64,000 nucleotides of DNA from Glycine soja (GCF_004193775.1 NC_041016.1:45818767-45882766), one strand, 5' to 3'. Positions 12,881 through 24,429 are shown, numbered from the stretch's first letter. Notes: generated by a model not told the origin, from the letters alone. Numbers and translations are program-made.

Positions 12881-12916
12881 TGATAGAAATGTGATTAGTG
12901 AAGTTTCCAGAATTTT

Positions 12917-13053
12917 GCATTTACTTTAGTTAATAATGAACTCAAAGGTCTAAAACGAGTTCTACAACTTCAATGACTATGAAATTTTTTGGAGAGTTAG
13001 ACATTAGCAATATAAAATTGAGGAAAAAGGTTTTGTTCCAAAACATACATTCC
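12917..13053. repeat. Satellite array remnant beyond the chromovirus
   Basis: This is about 137 bp of the same 324-bp unit, from gcatttactttagttaa to ccaaaacatacattcct. Relative to the break at 9162, roughly 75 bp of the unit is missing, consistent with a deletion that removed the 3' LTR and its flank. It marks the right end of the array; the following sequence is unrelated to the satellite. Confidence 0.85.
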
Positions 13054-13835
13054 TCTGAAACTACTTTTCCGTCCCCAAACCCATCAATATGTCAATATAA
13101 AACCAATTAATAAATATCAAGATATATAACCAATGAGCTCTATAGTAAATCAATGGGAAGAGATTCAAATCGGAGAATATATTGTGTTGCTTGATAGTGT
13201 AGCTATGCCTTGGTTCAGTGCTCTTCGAGAGAGGCAATCCTTTTATGTGTAATGCGCAAGAAGAAGAAAAGAATATCCCACAATGTATTGTAGAAGCATA
13301 GGAATTGACTTGAGACTACTTCAGGAAATAAGAATCAGTTAACTATAACAAAGATTCCTTATAAGATACTTCTACAAACCAGTTTGGTCTTTGAAGTTTA
13401 CATGAAATAGTTTGAAACTAGTTTCCAAAACTAGTTTGATTTCGAATCAATTTTATTGAACCATAAACCAGTTCTAAACCTCAAAACTGGTTTAGAAACT
13501 GCTTTTAAAACTAATTCAAGATTCAAACCATATTTTTGAACCCAAAATCAATTTTTTATTTTCAAAACTATTTTTTTCTCCGAAACTGCTATTTTTCTCA
13601 GCACAATATTCATAATTTATTCGACTATTAGCAACTAAGCCTACCACCAAACATCAAGCAATGAAAGAATCGCTACAGACTCAAATACTTTCTATTTCTG
13701 AAAAATTAAACAAAAGCAATGAAAGAATCGCTACAGTATGTGTAGTTTGTCAGACAACTATTGCTTCATCAAATTCTGGTTAGATACAACTCCCATTTGC
13801 AAGTAAACTTTCTTTGTGGTTATTTATTTGATCAG
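13054..13835. other. AT-rich spacer with a degenerate aaaccagttt-rich stretch
   Basis: No gene is seen. At 13376-13520 short motifs such as aaaccagttt, aaactagttt and aaactggttt recur irregularly on both strands. The 23-bp stretch around aagcaatgaaagaatcgct occurs twice (13651 and 13716). It may be decayed transposon sequence. Confidence 0.4.
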
Positions 13836-13937
13836 GCAAAATATAACCTTGAGCTGGAAAAGTTGAGAATTGAACTAAGACATGCCCAAGGACTGCATGC
13901 AGTAGCTCAAAGTGAGAAAATTGAAGCATCCCGAAAG
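13836..13937 (+). pseudogene. Exon fragment resembling a U-box domain protein kinase
   Basis: A 34-codon exon-like stretch is bounded by a good acceptor (tttgatcag) and donor (aaag|gtaatat). It encodes AKYNLELEKLRIELRHAQG followed by a short charged helix ending EASRK. This resembles the coiled-coil linker of plant U-box kinases (PUB32-35-like), which typically read EIEKLRLELRH..AQTE..ASRK. No neighbouring exons (USP, kinase or U-box parts) were found, so it looks like a captured or stranded fragment. The family call is from memory. Confidence 0.4.
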
Positions 13938-14847
13938 GTAATATCTATTTTCTTTTGGCCAGAAACACTTTCTGCTACCTAATAAGTACAATAATTTTAA
14001 GGAACCCCTGCACCCTTATTTGTTGTTAGGTTCTCTTTCCTTTATCTCCAATAAAGAAACATTACCTTATGATAGCAATTGGAGGATGAATTCACCTTTC
14101 ATATGGCTGCATTGTGAAATGGAGTAACATCCTATATTACTTTGAACAGCTAAATGACCTAAGCATGATTAAAGGAAGAATTATAATTTGGGGTAACATC
14201 CTATATTACTCAACAGCTGAATGCCCAACCAATGAGTAAAATAGTATACTATGCCACTTATAACAATTATTATTAAGATAAAAACAGCTTTCCAAAGCTG
14301 TAAACACAGTACACAGTCTTACTATGTTTACTGACAAATTATATTGTATTATCTTATTGCTTGTTAGAGTAAAAAAAAAAAACTGCCAACAGCCAGGCAC
14401 CAACTCATTTACTTTGGTCTTTATTTTTTTCACTCCATTCACCTGCATTTCAAGGAATCTCACTATTGAGCGTAGTACTTTGCAGATACTTAGTTTTGCT
14501 TTTTCTTCAGCCAATTGATGTGCGGCACATAGAGCCAAAAAAATGGCAAGTAGTAACAAATATAAGCCTACCCTGCATTTGTTTAGAGGATCTCTATACA
14601 ATTACTTGTCAAGGAGCTTAATTAATCTAACCGACAAATCACATCCTATCCACGTAATCATACAACTTTGCATGGTTACCAATAAAAGAAACAATTGTGA
14701 TTAAAATCTCAAGATTACATTGGTCTCTTTCTTTATAGAACCATAAAATTGCTCCGACATTAGGGAAAATATCTAAATAAAGAAAAGTATACTATCAAGA
14801 AGGGTCACTGGAATAATTTATAAGCGCCATTTAATTCTAAATTGTAC
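13938..14847. other. No recognisable gene
   Basis: AT-rich sequence. A 131-codon minus-strand frame at 14206-14601 contains a hydrophobic stretch (LYLLLLAIFLALCAAHQLAE) and an exon-like donor after FLEMQ, but I recognise no family and would not call it a gene. Confidence 0.3.
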
Positions 14848-15276
14848 CTCCAAGAAGGGTCATGTCCTTTCCATTCTTGGTTTGTGCCACACTTTTCTGC
14901 CAGCCAATACACCAGATATCCTGGGGGACAATTAAGGACAAATTAAATTAAGAAACACCATAATTAAATTCTAGTAATTAAATTATCAAACTGAGGTACT
15001 CAAATACATTCAAAAACATACACAATATATCAAATCTAGGTGCTCAAATACATTCAAACAGATTAACATAAGATTGAAGCCCTTAAAGAAAAACATATTT
15101 GTCATTTGAGTATCTAGCATCTACACAGTTTCTTAAATAACAAACTGTTTAGGTTGTACAATGAAATGAAGCTCCTACTCACTTTAAACTGGAATAGGTA
15201 GTCATGAGGATAAACTGCCAGAGATAGAGAATCCTCAAAATGAAGCTTGAGAACTAGAAATCCACGATCAACATTG
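14848..15276 (-). pseudogene. Aspartic protease (pepsin-like A1) fragment, two exons
   Basis: Two minus-strand exons join in frame. Exon 15183-15276 encodes NVDRGFLVLKLHFEDSLSLA and then VYPHDYLFQFK. It ends at a strong donor (AAA|GTGAGT). Exon 14848-14920 starts after a CCCCCAG acceptor and encodes DIWCIGWQKSVAQTKNGKDM then TLLG. This matches the C-terminal lobe of plant pepsin-like proteases (HFEGS..L.VYPHEYLF, D.WCIGWQN, DMTLLGD). The catalytic Asp motifs and the N-terminal lobe are absent, and no final exon was recognised downstream. It is a gene fragment, possibly captured by a transposon. Both open segments lack stops. Confidence 0.65.
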
Positions 15277-15760
15277 CTAGAATACAATGGTCAACATACT
15301 AAGGGCTGCATATACTACACAATTAAATTGAACTTGTTGTATTCTTGAAGTGATGAAATTTAATTATCAAAAAGTAAAATGCATTCCCAATTACCAAAAC
15401 ATCATTTTCACAATTCATTCCCATTTACTATTTTAAAAGAAAACCATTATTAACAGATGATTCTATTGAAATATAATTTATTTGTAATGTAGCAACAAAA
15501 ACTTTATATATCTCTATTTTACCAAAGATAATCAAACATGAGATTCTTTGTAGATAACCATTCAACCTACTCAACAGCTCCCTTTAGAAACAAAGAAAAA
15601 GGACAAAGTAATACAAAATCCCAAAACTCAAAATTCAGAGGACCGACTAAGGGGATTCACATACTTTTTTAAAGGTATGTGAATCCCCTACAGCAGAATC
15701 AATAGATACAAAGCCACAGCAGAATCAAAAGCACTCCAATTCTAATGGCGGTACCAATAG
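15277..15760. other. Spacer with a perfect short hairpin
   Basis: AT-rich with no gene. At about 15652-15692 the 15-bp arms aggggattcacatac and gtatgtgaatcccct flank an 11-nt loop, a perfect inverted repeat. The phrase agatacaaagccac appears twice just after (about 15694 and 15759). Confidence 0.5.
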
Positions 15761-15765
15761 ATACA

Positions 15766-15890
15766 AAGCCACGGCTGATATAGAAGTGGCCTCTGCAGTA
15801 GAATATAGAAGTTTAGTTGCTACCACAGTTGATATTCTCTGGATTCAGACTCTTGTCTTGGAACTTGCAGTCCCTCATTCTAGACCTAGG
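15766..15890 (+). pseudogene. Ty1/copia RNase H scrap
   Basis: The plus strand encodes AVEYRSLVATTVDILWIQTL and then VLELAVPHS. This fits the copia RNase H end (SSAEAEYRSLA.TT.ELLWVQ.LL.EL.VP). The upstream key residues are not readable in frame. No LTRs belonging to it were seen, so it is an isolated fragment. Confidence 0.6.
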
Positions 15891-17800
15891 TAGGTTAATT
15901 ATTCACCATGAAGTAAAAAGAGAGTATCATTTGTATATGCAGATAGATATATAACGATACAAGGTAGCTAGAGAGAGAGAAAAAACGGAGAAAGAGAATG
16001 ATAGCAAGGGAAAAGTTCATTTATGTTACTTAACATCATAGGTAGTGGACCCTCCTTTTTGCTTTCCAAATTTCAGTGGCATGATTGATTCATTGATTAA
16101 ATTCCAACCAGTATGGCTAATAGCTTTTGAGTTCTACCCTTAATTCTTTTTTTATTCTTCTATATTTTATACTTTTTTTTCTATAGTTCGTTTCATCATC
16201 ATTGTAACTATAGCTGGCCATTAAAAAATAGCTCAGACAATCTAGGTCTGTGTTGTTTCGGTTAATCCTAGGTACATTTCGTGGTGACCTGATCGAGGTA
16301 CGAGGAAAGCTTGAAGTCTCTGCGCCATTGTTTTAGATCTCACTGTTTGGGTTCGAGGTAAGCTTTGACTGTTTTTCATTTCTAGTTTAGTTAGGAAACA
16401 TCTTCTATGAATCTATTACTACTTTGGTTTGTTGCAACCCAACCTAGATATATGAACATGTTTAGATCGACAAGTGTAGCTGAAAAAAAATCCTATTAAC
16501 CCCAAACTACTCAAGATGATTGACAGTACTTTAATTAAAATTAAGACTGACATTTTTGTCAAACATAAATTACAAAGGAAATAAGTGCCTTGTGATTTTT
16601 GTTGTGGTGGGGGGTCTACATTAGAGTTCTATGAAGAAACCCATGGCAAGAATTTGTGAAACTGTTCCAACTTGCAATTGGTTTTCCTGAAGCCAGTTCA
16701 CCAATAATGTTAGTGTCTGCATTAATCTGCCATGGGAAACCCCCCAACACCCTCCTTTGACTTTGTTCTTTGCCACTACACATTTCTTGCTTCATTACAC
16801 TCACCGATTAAGCTGTTGCATTGCTCATCACCACTTGATCATAAGGGAGCATCATCTCTCCACTAACCTCAACCCCACCAGAATTGCCATCATCCAAGTC
16901 ACCCAAGTCCCTATTTCCATACACAATACAAATTTTGAAGATGGTTTTGTGTCTCAAGGAACCCAGTTTGAATTGCGTCCAAAAATGAAGGGTTTTCTGA
17001 GGATGGATTCATGTCTGAATTGCAAATAGAGGAATCCCAAAATGTTAAGAAAGACAGTAGTACTAGTAGTATCAAATTTTGTCTCATGTTCATAACATTA
17101 TTTTCAACATGTAAAAGACAGTAGTACTAGTAGAATCAAATTCTGGCTCCACAGCCTTCAGTATGTCCTAGTGTTTGCATCCACATTCTCAAACACCAAA
17201 ACCAAACAATTGAAAAACACCAAAACCAAAACAAAGGAAAAACCACTCAAGATCCACGACATTATCAAGGAAAAACCAATGACATCACATTTGTTCCTCC
17301 AAACTAACCTCTAGCAGGAAATGCTCATTACACTCCCCCACAACCATCCAAGATTCCCTTGTGCCTAAAGTAAACCCCGAATCAATCCACCTCAAAAAAC
17401 CTCTACAGATCCACCTACTACTAATCTCATAATTGTTCCATCAACCAAAAATTAATGAACAAATGTTTAAATAAGACTAGTGGTAGAAGGAGAAAAGAGG
17501 AACACCATGATTTAAAAAGAAAAACTAAAAACACCAAAAGAAAAATCAATATTTTCACATCTTAAAGACACTCCAACATCACATAACACTAATGAAACAC
17601 CAAAATCCCTTCTTGAGTTAATTAATAGTCATGTGACACTTTACGATGACTGATTGTCACATATTGATATTAGTTTTTCAATTCATAATTCATGCAGGTG
17701 GTGATTGAGTTATTTATTGGATTTTTGCTTTGATATTAATATTTTTATTACTTTTTCACTACCATTAATGACAATTGATACATGCTATACAAATTGTGTT
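15891..17800. other. No assigned gene; possibly 5' part of the CACTA element
   Basis: Frames of 60-90 codons exist at 16616-17093 on both strands but match nothing I recognise. A 20-bp-scale direct repeat (agacagtagtactagtag) occurs at about 17053 and 17115. No CACTACTAG terminus or ACATCGG subterminal motifs are present, so the left end of the CACTA element is either deleted or not where expected. Confidence 0.35.
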
Positions 17801-18243
17801 CATTATGAGTGAACCTTAGATTCCCGTTTGAGACTGAATGCATTGATTCTTGCGGACAGTTTGCATTAATCATTGTATTCAATCTTGAATTGTCCGTTTG
17901 GACAGTTTGGGGAGACTAATATTTTTATGGTAGATTCATGCATTAAGGTTAACATTATTTTTTTGAATTTGATGAAATTTCGGTTCAATGCATTTCTAGT
18001 TGTTCTCTGAGTGCATACTTGATTGTCAGGAAATTAATTTCACCGATTTCATGTCATGTACTAGGAGACCAATGTGAAATACTGCCGAAATTTTGTCAAA
18101 TTTAAAAAAATAGAATTAACCTTGACGTATGAAGCTACCATAAAAGACGGTCTTCCTAAATGGGGTAGGGCCACACCTATAATAAAAGAGTGAGATTTTC
18201 ATGCATTGAATAACTTTCTGAGTATCACGTAGTTATTACTTAG

Positions 18244-21200
18244 ATGGATCGAAGTTGGATGAATGAAAGTCGCATTAGCCTAGAATATGAGGAAGGCGTC
18301 GAGTAGTTCTTACAATTTGCTTTAGAAAGAGGTCGATCGGATGAAGATGGAAAATATTATTGTCCTTGCATCAATTGTTTGAACGAAAGACGACAAATAC
18401 TGGACGACATACGGGACCATCTGTTGTGCGATGGAATTAAGAGGAATTATACGAAGTGGATATGGCATGGTGAAATGACAGACATGCAGAGTGTGCCCCA
18501 ATCAAAACCGTTTGATGTAGAAATGGGAGATCGCTTGAAGGATATGATTCATGATCTTAGACAAGAGTTTTTTCAGCAAGCACATGCCCCTGTGTATGAA
18601 GGATTGCAGAGTGACTCAAAGAAGCCTTTGTATCCAGGGTGCAACAATTCCTTGACACTGTTGTCGGCCGTGTTAAGTCTGGTTAATGTCAAGGCCAGAT
18701 ATGGGTGGAGTGACAAAAGCTTTACTTCAGTGCTTCAAGTAGTGCACGATCTGCTTCCAGAGGAAAACACCTTGCCTAAAAGCTACTATCAGGCCAATAA
18801 GATACTGTGTCCGATGGGTATGGTGTATCAGAAGTTTCATGCTTGCCCGAATGACTGCATACTGTATAGACTGAATTCAAAGAAATGTCTAAATGCCCTA
18901 GGTGTGGGGCGTCACGGTACAAAGTGAAGGATGATGAGGACTGCAGTTCAAATGAAAACTCAAAGAAGGGCCCTCCAGCGAAGGTGTTGTGGTATCTTCC
19001 CATCATTCCAAGGTTTAAGCATCTTTTTGCTAATGGAGACGATGCAAAAGACCTTACCTGGCATGCAAATGGGAGAAACTCTAATGGAATGGTCCGTCAT
19101 TCGGCTGATTGCTCCAAATGGAAGAAGATTGATGGTTTGTATCCGGATTTCGGCAAAGAGGCAAGAAATCTTAGGCTTGGACTAGCCAGTGATGGAATGA
19201 ATCCATATGGCAATTTAAGCACTCAACATAGTTCATCGCCAGTTCTACTAGTAATTTACAATTTGCCTCCTTGGTTGTGCATGAAGCCAAAATACATGAT
19301 ATTGTCTATGATGATATCGGTCCCTAGATAGCCAGGAAATGACATTAATGTTTATCTAAGTCCGTTGATTGAAGATCTGAGAAAGTTGTGGGATGAGGGG
19401 GTTTTAGTGTTTGATGGGTTTCGCAAGGAGACTTTTGAAATGCGTGCAATGCTTTTTTGTACCATTAATGACTTTCCAGCATATGAGAATCTGAGTGGTT
19501 ACAGTGTTAAGGGTCATCATGCATGCCCTATCTGTGAAGAAGACACAAGCTACATACAATTGAAACATGGTAGAAAAATAGCCTACACTAGGCATCGACA
19601 TTTTCTGAAACCTCATCACCCTTATAGACGAATGAAAAAAGCTTTTAATGAAAGTCAAGAGCACGAAAATGTGCCGATACCATTGACTGATGGGCAAGTC
19701 TTCCAATGGGTTGAACACCTAAATACTGTATTTGGAAAGACCCAAAAGAATGATAAAAGTAAGACTTTCATATGGAAGAAAAGGTCCATTTTCTTTTATC
19801 TTCCGTACTGTTCTGATCTAAATGTTAGACATTGTATTGATGTTATGCATATGGAGAAAAATGTATGTGACAGTGTCATTGAGACGCTCCTTAACATTCA
19901 AGGCAAGACGAAAGATGGTCTGAATACCCGTCAAGATCTAGTTGACATGGGCATACGATCGCAGTTGCATCCAAGGTCTGATGGTAAAAAAATATACTTG
20001 CCTCCAGCTTGTCATACTTTGTCCAGAAAGGAGAAGATCAATTTTTGTCAGTGTCTGCGCCAGGTTAAAGTCCCACAAGGATACTCTTCAAATATTAAGA
20101 GTCTTGTGCAATTGAAGGAGCTTAAGCTGGTGGGGTTAAAGTCTCATGATTGTCACGTGTTGATGCAACAATTTTTACCCATGGCCATATGAGACATTTT
20201 TCCTAACAAAGTTAGATTTGCCATAACTCGCCTGTGCTTTTTCTTTAATGTCATATGTAGCAAAGTCCTTGATCTTGTCAAGTTTAATGACTTGGAAAAC
20301 GAGGCTGCAATTATACTTTGCTATTTGGAGATGTATTTTCCTCCTGCTTTCTTTGACATCATGGTCCACTTAATTATTCACCTGGTCAGAGAAATCAAAT
20401 GTTGTGGTCATGTTTATCTACACTGGATGTACTCGATTGAGCGCTACATGAAGATCTTAAAAGGGTATACCAAGAATCTACATCATCCGGAAGCATCTAT
20501 TGTTGAAAGGTACATCGTAGAAGAAGCCATTGAATTTTGTTCAGAGTACATTGAAAAGGCTAAACCTGTTGGGCTTCCTAAGTCTCGCCATGATGACAGA
20601 GTGGGCGGTAAGGGTTCAAGAGGACTGCATGTTATCGCTCCAAGTGTAGAAGATTTGTTACAAGCTCACTTATATGTGTTGAACAACAGTAATGAAGTTT
20701 TGCCATACATACTTCAGCATGAAGGTTTAGTCAAAAAAAGTAATCCAAAAATGTCAAAGAACTGGGTCTTGAAAAAGCATAACAAGACTTTCTCTGATTG
20801 GTTTAAAGATACAATATTTACTGATGAAAATGCTTCTAAAACATTAAGAAAGTTAGCTGATGGGCCTAAAAGAAATGTTATAACTTGGCAAGGATACGAC
20901 ATAAACAAGTATTCCTTTTACACAAAAGTACAAGACGACAAAAGTACAATGCAAAACAGCGGGGTCACCCTAAGGGTTGAATCTCACTTTGCAAGTGTAC
21001 ATGATGACAATCCCTGTGTAGCTTCCATCCCTTACTTTGGGTTCATTGATGAAATATGGGAGCTTAACTATGTCAAATTTAGTGTTTGTGTTTTCAAATG
21101 TAAATGGGTTGACAGCAACACCGGTGTGCAAACTGATGATGTAGGATTTACATTGGTAGACCTAAAGAAACTAGCTTACCAGAATGACCCTTTCATCATG

Positions 21201-21356
21201 GCAGAACAAGTTAAGCAACTATTTTATGTGCAAGACCCTTGTGTTAGTCCTTTGTCCACACAAATGACTCCTAACGCGGTCGGAGAAGAAGAAGCTGACG
21301 ACGTTCATGCTAATCGTAATGATTGTGGTGAAGGAGAATTAATTAACATCATCTAA
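18244..21356 (+). pseudogene. CACTA transposase (TNP2-like), four lesions
   Basis: The start MDRSWMNESRISLEYEEGVE is the usual CACTA TNP2 N-terminus. It is followed by the transposase-associated zinc-like motif YYCPCINCLN, then the Transposase_21 region (YPGCNNSLTLLSAVLSLVNV, CPNDCILY, CPRCGASRYK, GHHACPICEEDT, HCIDVMHMEKNV). A DUF4218-like stretch follows (HWMYSIERYMKILKGYTKNL) and then a DUF4216-like stretch (PYFGFIDEIWELNY, FKCKWVD). Breaks: TAG at 18304-18306, a one-base loss near 18871, TAG at 19329-19331 and TGA at 20190-20192. Otherwise the frame is open to 21356. The element cannot make its own transposase. Domain names are from family knowledge. Confidence 0.9.
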
Positions 21357-21461
21357 CATAATTTTCTAATTATGTATTTCATTTCGGTACATTCATTTAC
21401 ATAACTCATACAGTGCTTTTTGATAATGTAAACTAACTCAACTTTTTCTCTTTAAAGGACC

Positions 21462-23023
21462 ATGGCTACTCCAGGTGGTCTAGTGCAAACGGAAATGAAA
21501 TACACTGCTCAACTTTTTGATAATGTAAACTAACTCAACATGACTATGATCGTTGCCCTAGGAAGATTTTATGAGGGATCCACAGTGGTTCACAACATCC
21601 CGTTGTTGCATGGCCAAGTGAAGGTTGGTGTTGAGGAGGTTAAAGATGCAGAGGCTTCCGTTCCTATACCTACTGACGAGGTTACCTTAGTGGGGCAGAC
21701 ACTTAACACCTTCCTTGCTTGGCCGACACATCTCATGAAGCGTTTATCAGAACAGGTATTTTACTCTGATTATATGTTTCTTTTTTTCAATTGATTTGTT
21801 CACTGTAATCAAAAGTTATTAATTAACTATGTTTGGTCAATAGGCACCTGTGTCTCCAGCAAAACCTCCAAAAAGCCCGAATCATGAGGTCGATGATCCC
21901 CTGTATCTAATGACATTGACCATCCCACAGCTGTTTTTGAAGCCTCTCCATGTTATGTGGGATGCTACCTTGTTCGGGGTGTTTAATCAAAACTTCCCGT
22001 TGTACATAAAGCACGAAGATCTCTCTGAAATTGCACACGATGGTCAATGTCTCAACATATTTGTTATACAGTTGTGGATTCTGTAAGTCAATTTAGATTA
22101 CTGTTAATTACCAAAGTAATTTTTTAAATTCATACATAATTAACTTTGTCTTAACAACACACGCATCTGACTGAGACAAGTATGCGAACGGGGAATTTTG
22201 ATGTGTATGGATTCCTCGAGCCACAGTCCATTCAGAGATATAGGCAATCGTAATTTGAATCGAAAAGTTACATCAAGAGTTGGATGCAGAGTTCAAAACG
22301 CGATGTCTACCTTGGAGCCTACCTGAATGGGTAAGTCAAACACAACAACTAAATTTAAATAATCTATACTACTACAATAACCCATATTCATCTCCACTGC
22401 AGCGAACACTGGGAAATGATCGTCATTCTGCCTAAGGAAAACCTAGTTGTCTAGTTTTGTTCTTCACATAACATGCCAGAAAACTATCTTAAGGGAATAA
22501 TTAACAGGTCAGTGTTGTTTGCAACACATTTGCATTAGCATAACTCAACAACATCAATATTTTAATGTTCCTCATATTCAACAGTTCGTTGAAAGGACTT
22601 GATGATACTCCACAACCTAAATCCAAGGTTGCTGCTAGATGGATTGTTGTTAAGGTACGTGATTTAAATAAAACTTCTACTTATATATACTGCTTATGTG
22701 TGTGTACACTAATTGTAGTTAACGTTTAATTAGTATCCAAATTTCATTATGTATTTAGTGTAATAGACAAAAAGGAAGCACTGAGTGTGGCTATTACGTC
22801 ATGCACTGGATGTTCACGATAATCTTAGGAACTTTCAAGAATAATTAGGAAACGATAATTGTTTATTTCAAACAAAGTTGGTTTTCTTATCATTGTTATT
22901 ACAATATTAATTTATCTTTTATTTGATCATGAAGTATTTTAATGATGTTAGACCATTGGAAGCAGAGAGATTCAAGGCGATTCGCATCCAGTGGGCATAG
23001 TATTATCTAAAAATTAAAAATCA
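21462..23023 (+). pseudogene. CACTA second gene with Ulp1/C48-like protease domain, broken
   Basis: Exons with GT-AG borders can be traced at about 21540-21753 (ALGRFYEGSTVVHNIPLLHG; TFLAWP), 21844-22084 (DPLYLMTLTIPQLFLKPLHV; FPLYIKHEDLSEIAHDGQC), 22155-22331 (DVYGFLEPQSIQ; RDVYLGAYLNG), 22403-22507 (EHWEMIVILPKENLVV), 22585-22653 (LKGLDDTPQPKSK) and 22759-23023 (GSTECGYYVMHWM; YFNDVRPLEAERFKAIRIQW). His of EHWEM and Cys of ECGYYV fit the C48 peptidase catalytic pair. In-frame stops interrupt it, for example after ENLVV, after RQS and after QWA. Such Ulp1-like second genes are common in plant CACTA elements. Confidence 0.75.
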
Positions 23024-23309
23024 AACATAGGATGTTAGGGAACTATGTAACTTTAGGTTACTTAATTATTTTATCATACTTTGCATTACATTTTTTACAA
23101 TTGTTGTTTCATTTTAACATTGAATAACCTTTGTTGATAGTTATTCATAGTTATCAATTGATTTTTTTCAATTAATACTTTACTAGCTAGTTTTCTGCTA
23201 AAACCTATTTGAAAGCAAAATGCAAATAATATATGTTGTGTGTTGTGTGGTCTGATTTTAAATTTACAGGTTAAATTTTGATTTTTTTTTTGTAAAAACA
23301 GAGAGAGTA

Positions 23310-23652
23310 TTTAAAAAAAATCATAAAAACAACATTGGTTTTCTATAATAAAAACCAATGTTAATCGTTAACATCGATTTTCCCAAAAAAACCCGATGTT
23401 AACGTATGTTAACATTGGTTTTTCCAAATAACCGATGTTAACTGTCAACATTGATACATTTTTTTGGGTGTAATTCTTATTATCAACATCGGTTATTTAA
23501 ATAACCGATGTTGTAAATTTTATGTTAATATCGGTTTTTTTTAAATTGATGTTAACGATAAAACTTTCAACATCGGTACTTTCAATATCGGTTTTATAAC
23601 CGATGTAGAAAGTCCTAAATAACCGATGTTAAAAGCTTATTTTCTAGTAGTG
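23310..23652. repeat. CACTA subterminal repeat region and right terminus
   Basis: ACATCGGTT and its complement AACCGATGT, with near variants such as AACATTGGTTTT, recur at least eight times in both orientations up to the terminal CTAGTAGTG. Such arrays bind the transposase-associated protein in En/Spm elements. Confidence 0.8.
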
Positions 23653-24429
23653 TTGTAAACATGGTTCAAGAGCAATTTTTAATAATGAAGCAAAATGAGT
23701 TTACAACCCAATCATGCAAAATCTACCCACGCACATATAGTTTGATGGTAGTCTCCTTCACTATATTGTGTTTCATGGCATTTGTCTTTATTATCCAATG
23801 CTCCATATACTCGGACAATCGAATGTTTGATTTGATTTTATTTTTGTATTCAATGTCAGATATGCATTATATTAATTTTTATACTTGTGGCATAGTTCTT
23901 TAAGGCTTGAAAGTGTTAGTCCAGTTCTGTTCTATTTTTTATTCTTATAATGTCTGATAGGAAACTGGGTTGTGATAAATTTTTTATAAAATTTTCTGAT
24001 CTCTGCTCATTGTTGAATTGACTGCATGACATGAATAGGAATTTAATAGATGCATGCTACTCCTGGTGCTTTAGTTTTATTATTGTTACAAAATTAGGTT
24101 CAAATATATTTGAGGCTTGCATTGCAGTAATTTTCCTTAGGGTCCAACCAGCTGTAGTTTTAGCTTTGCTATATTGTGTTGTCATGCATTCTATTATGTT
24201 TTTTCTTGTTTTCTTGTAAAATAGGCGAAGGACCACTTATGAGCATATACACAAGCATTCTGAAAGGAACTCCGATTATTTTGATGATTTATACCGTGTT
24301 CATATAGAAATGCACAAGTATGGACATAAAAAATAGAATATGGATAATGTGCAGCGTATTGTTGACCATCCTGCACATCACAAACACAGAAAGAAACGGG
24401 ATAGCTCAAAGAGGGAGTTAAAGAGATGA
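23653..24429 (+). pseudogene. HAP2/GCS1 3'-end pseudogene
   Basis: 23653-23735 matches the start of HAP2 exon 14 ([20 protein letters not shown]), but it then runs into sequence equivalent to intron 12. 24222-24429 matches the C-terminal half of exon 18 ([20 protein letters not shown]), with an in-frame stop at YGHKK-stop and the same SSKRELKR end. The ectodomain exons 1-13, the transmembrane exon 17 and the splice framework are absent, so no fusogen can be made. It is the coding part of the larger duplicate of 39523-45412. Confidence 0.85.

Larger units (their letters stand above)
9163..12902 (+). mobile_element. Ty3/gypsy chromovirus inserted in the satellite; integrase and most of 3' LTR deleted
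   Basis: The element runs from a 5' LTR (9163-9529) through gag, protease, reverse transcriptase and RNase H to a chromodomain-end remnant and 22 bp of 3' LTR (12881-12902). A purine-rich tract, aaggaggtgggag, precedes the 3' LTR. Satellite sequence flanks both sides, so this is an insertion followed by 3' deletion. No target duplication survives. The chromodomain tail places it among chromoviruses. The short LTR would suit the Reina clade, but I hold that loosely. Confidence 0.9.
17800..23652 (+). mobile_element. CACTA (En/Spm) transposon, decayed, left end not found
   Basis: The right end is clear. The sequence finishes ATTTTCTAGTAGTG at 23652, preceded (23310-23640) by many ACATCGGTT-type motifs in both orientations, the subterminal repeats of CACTA elements. 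The 3 bp after it, TTG, would be the target duplication. Inside are a TNP2-like transposase (18244-21356) and a second gene with a Ulp1-like domain (21462-23023), in the usual CACTA order. The left boundary given is arbitrary: I found no matching CACTACTAGAAAAT terminus to the left. Confidence 0.8.

Noticed and set aside
16616..17093. Cluster of 60-90 codon frames on both strands
   Set aside because: No recognisable motif and no consistent splice chain; kept as unassigned spacer.
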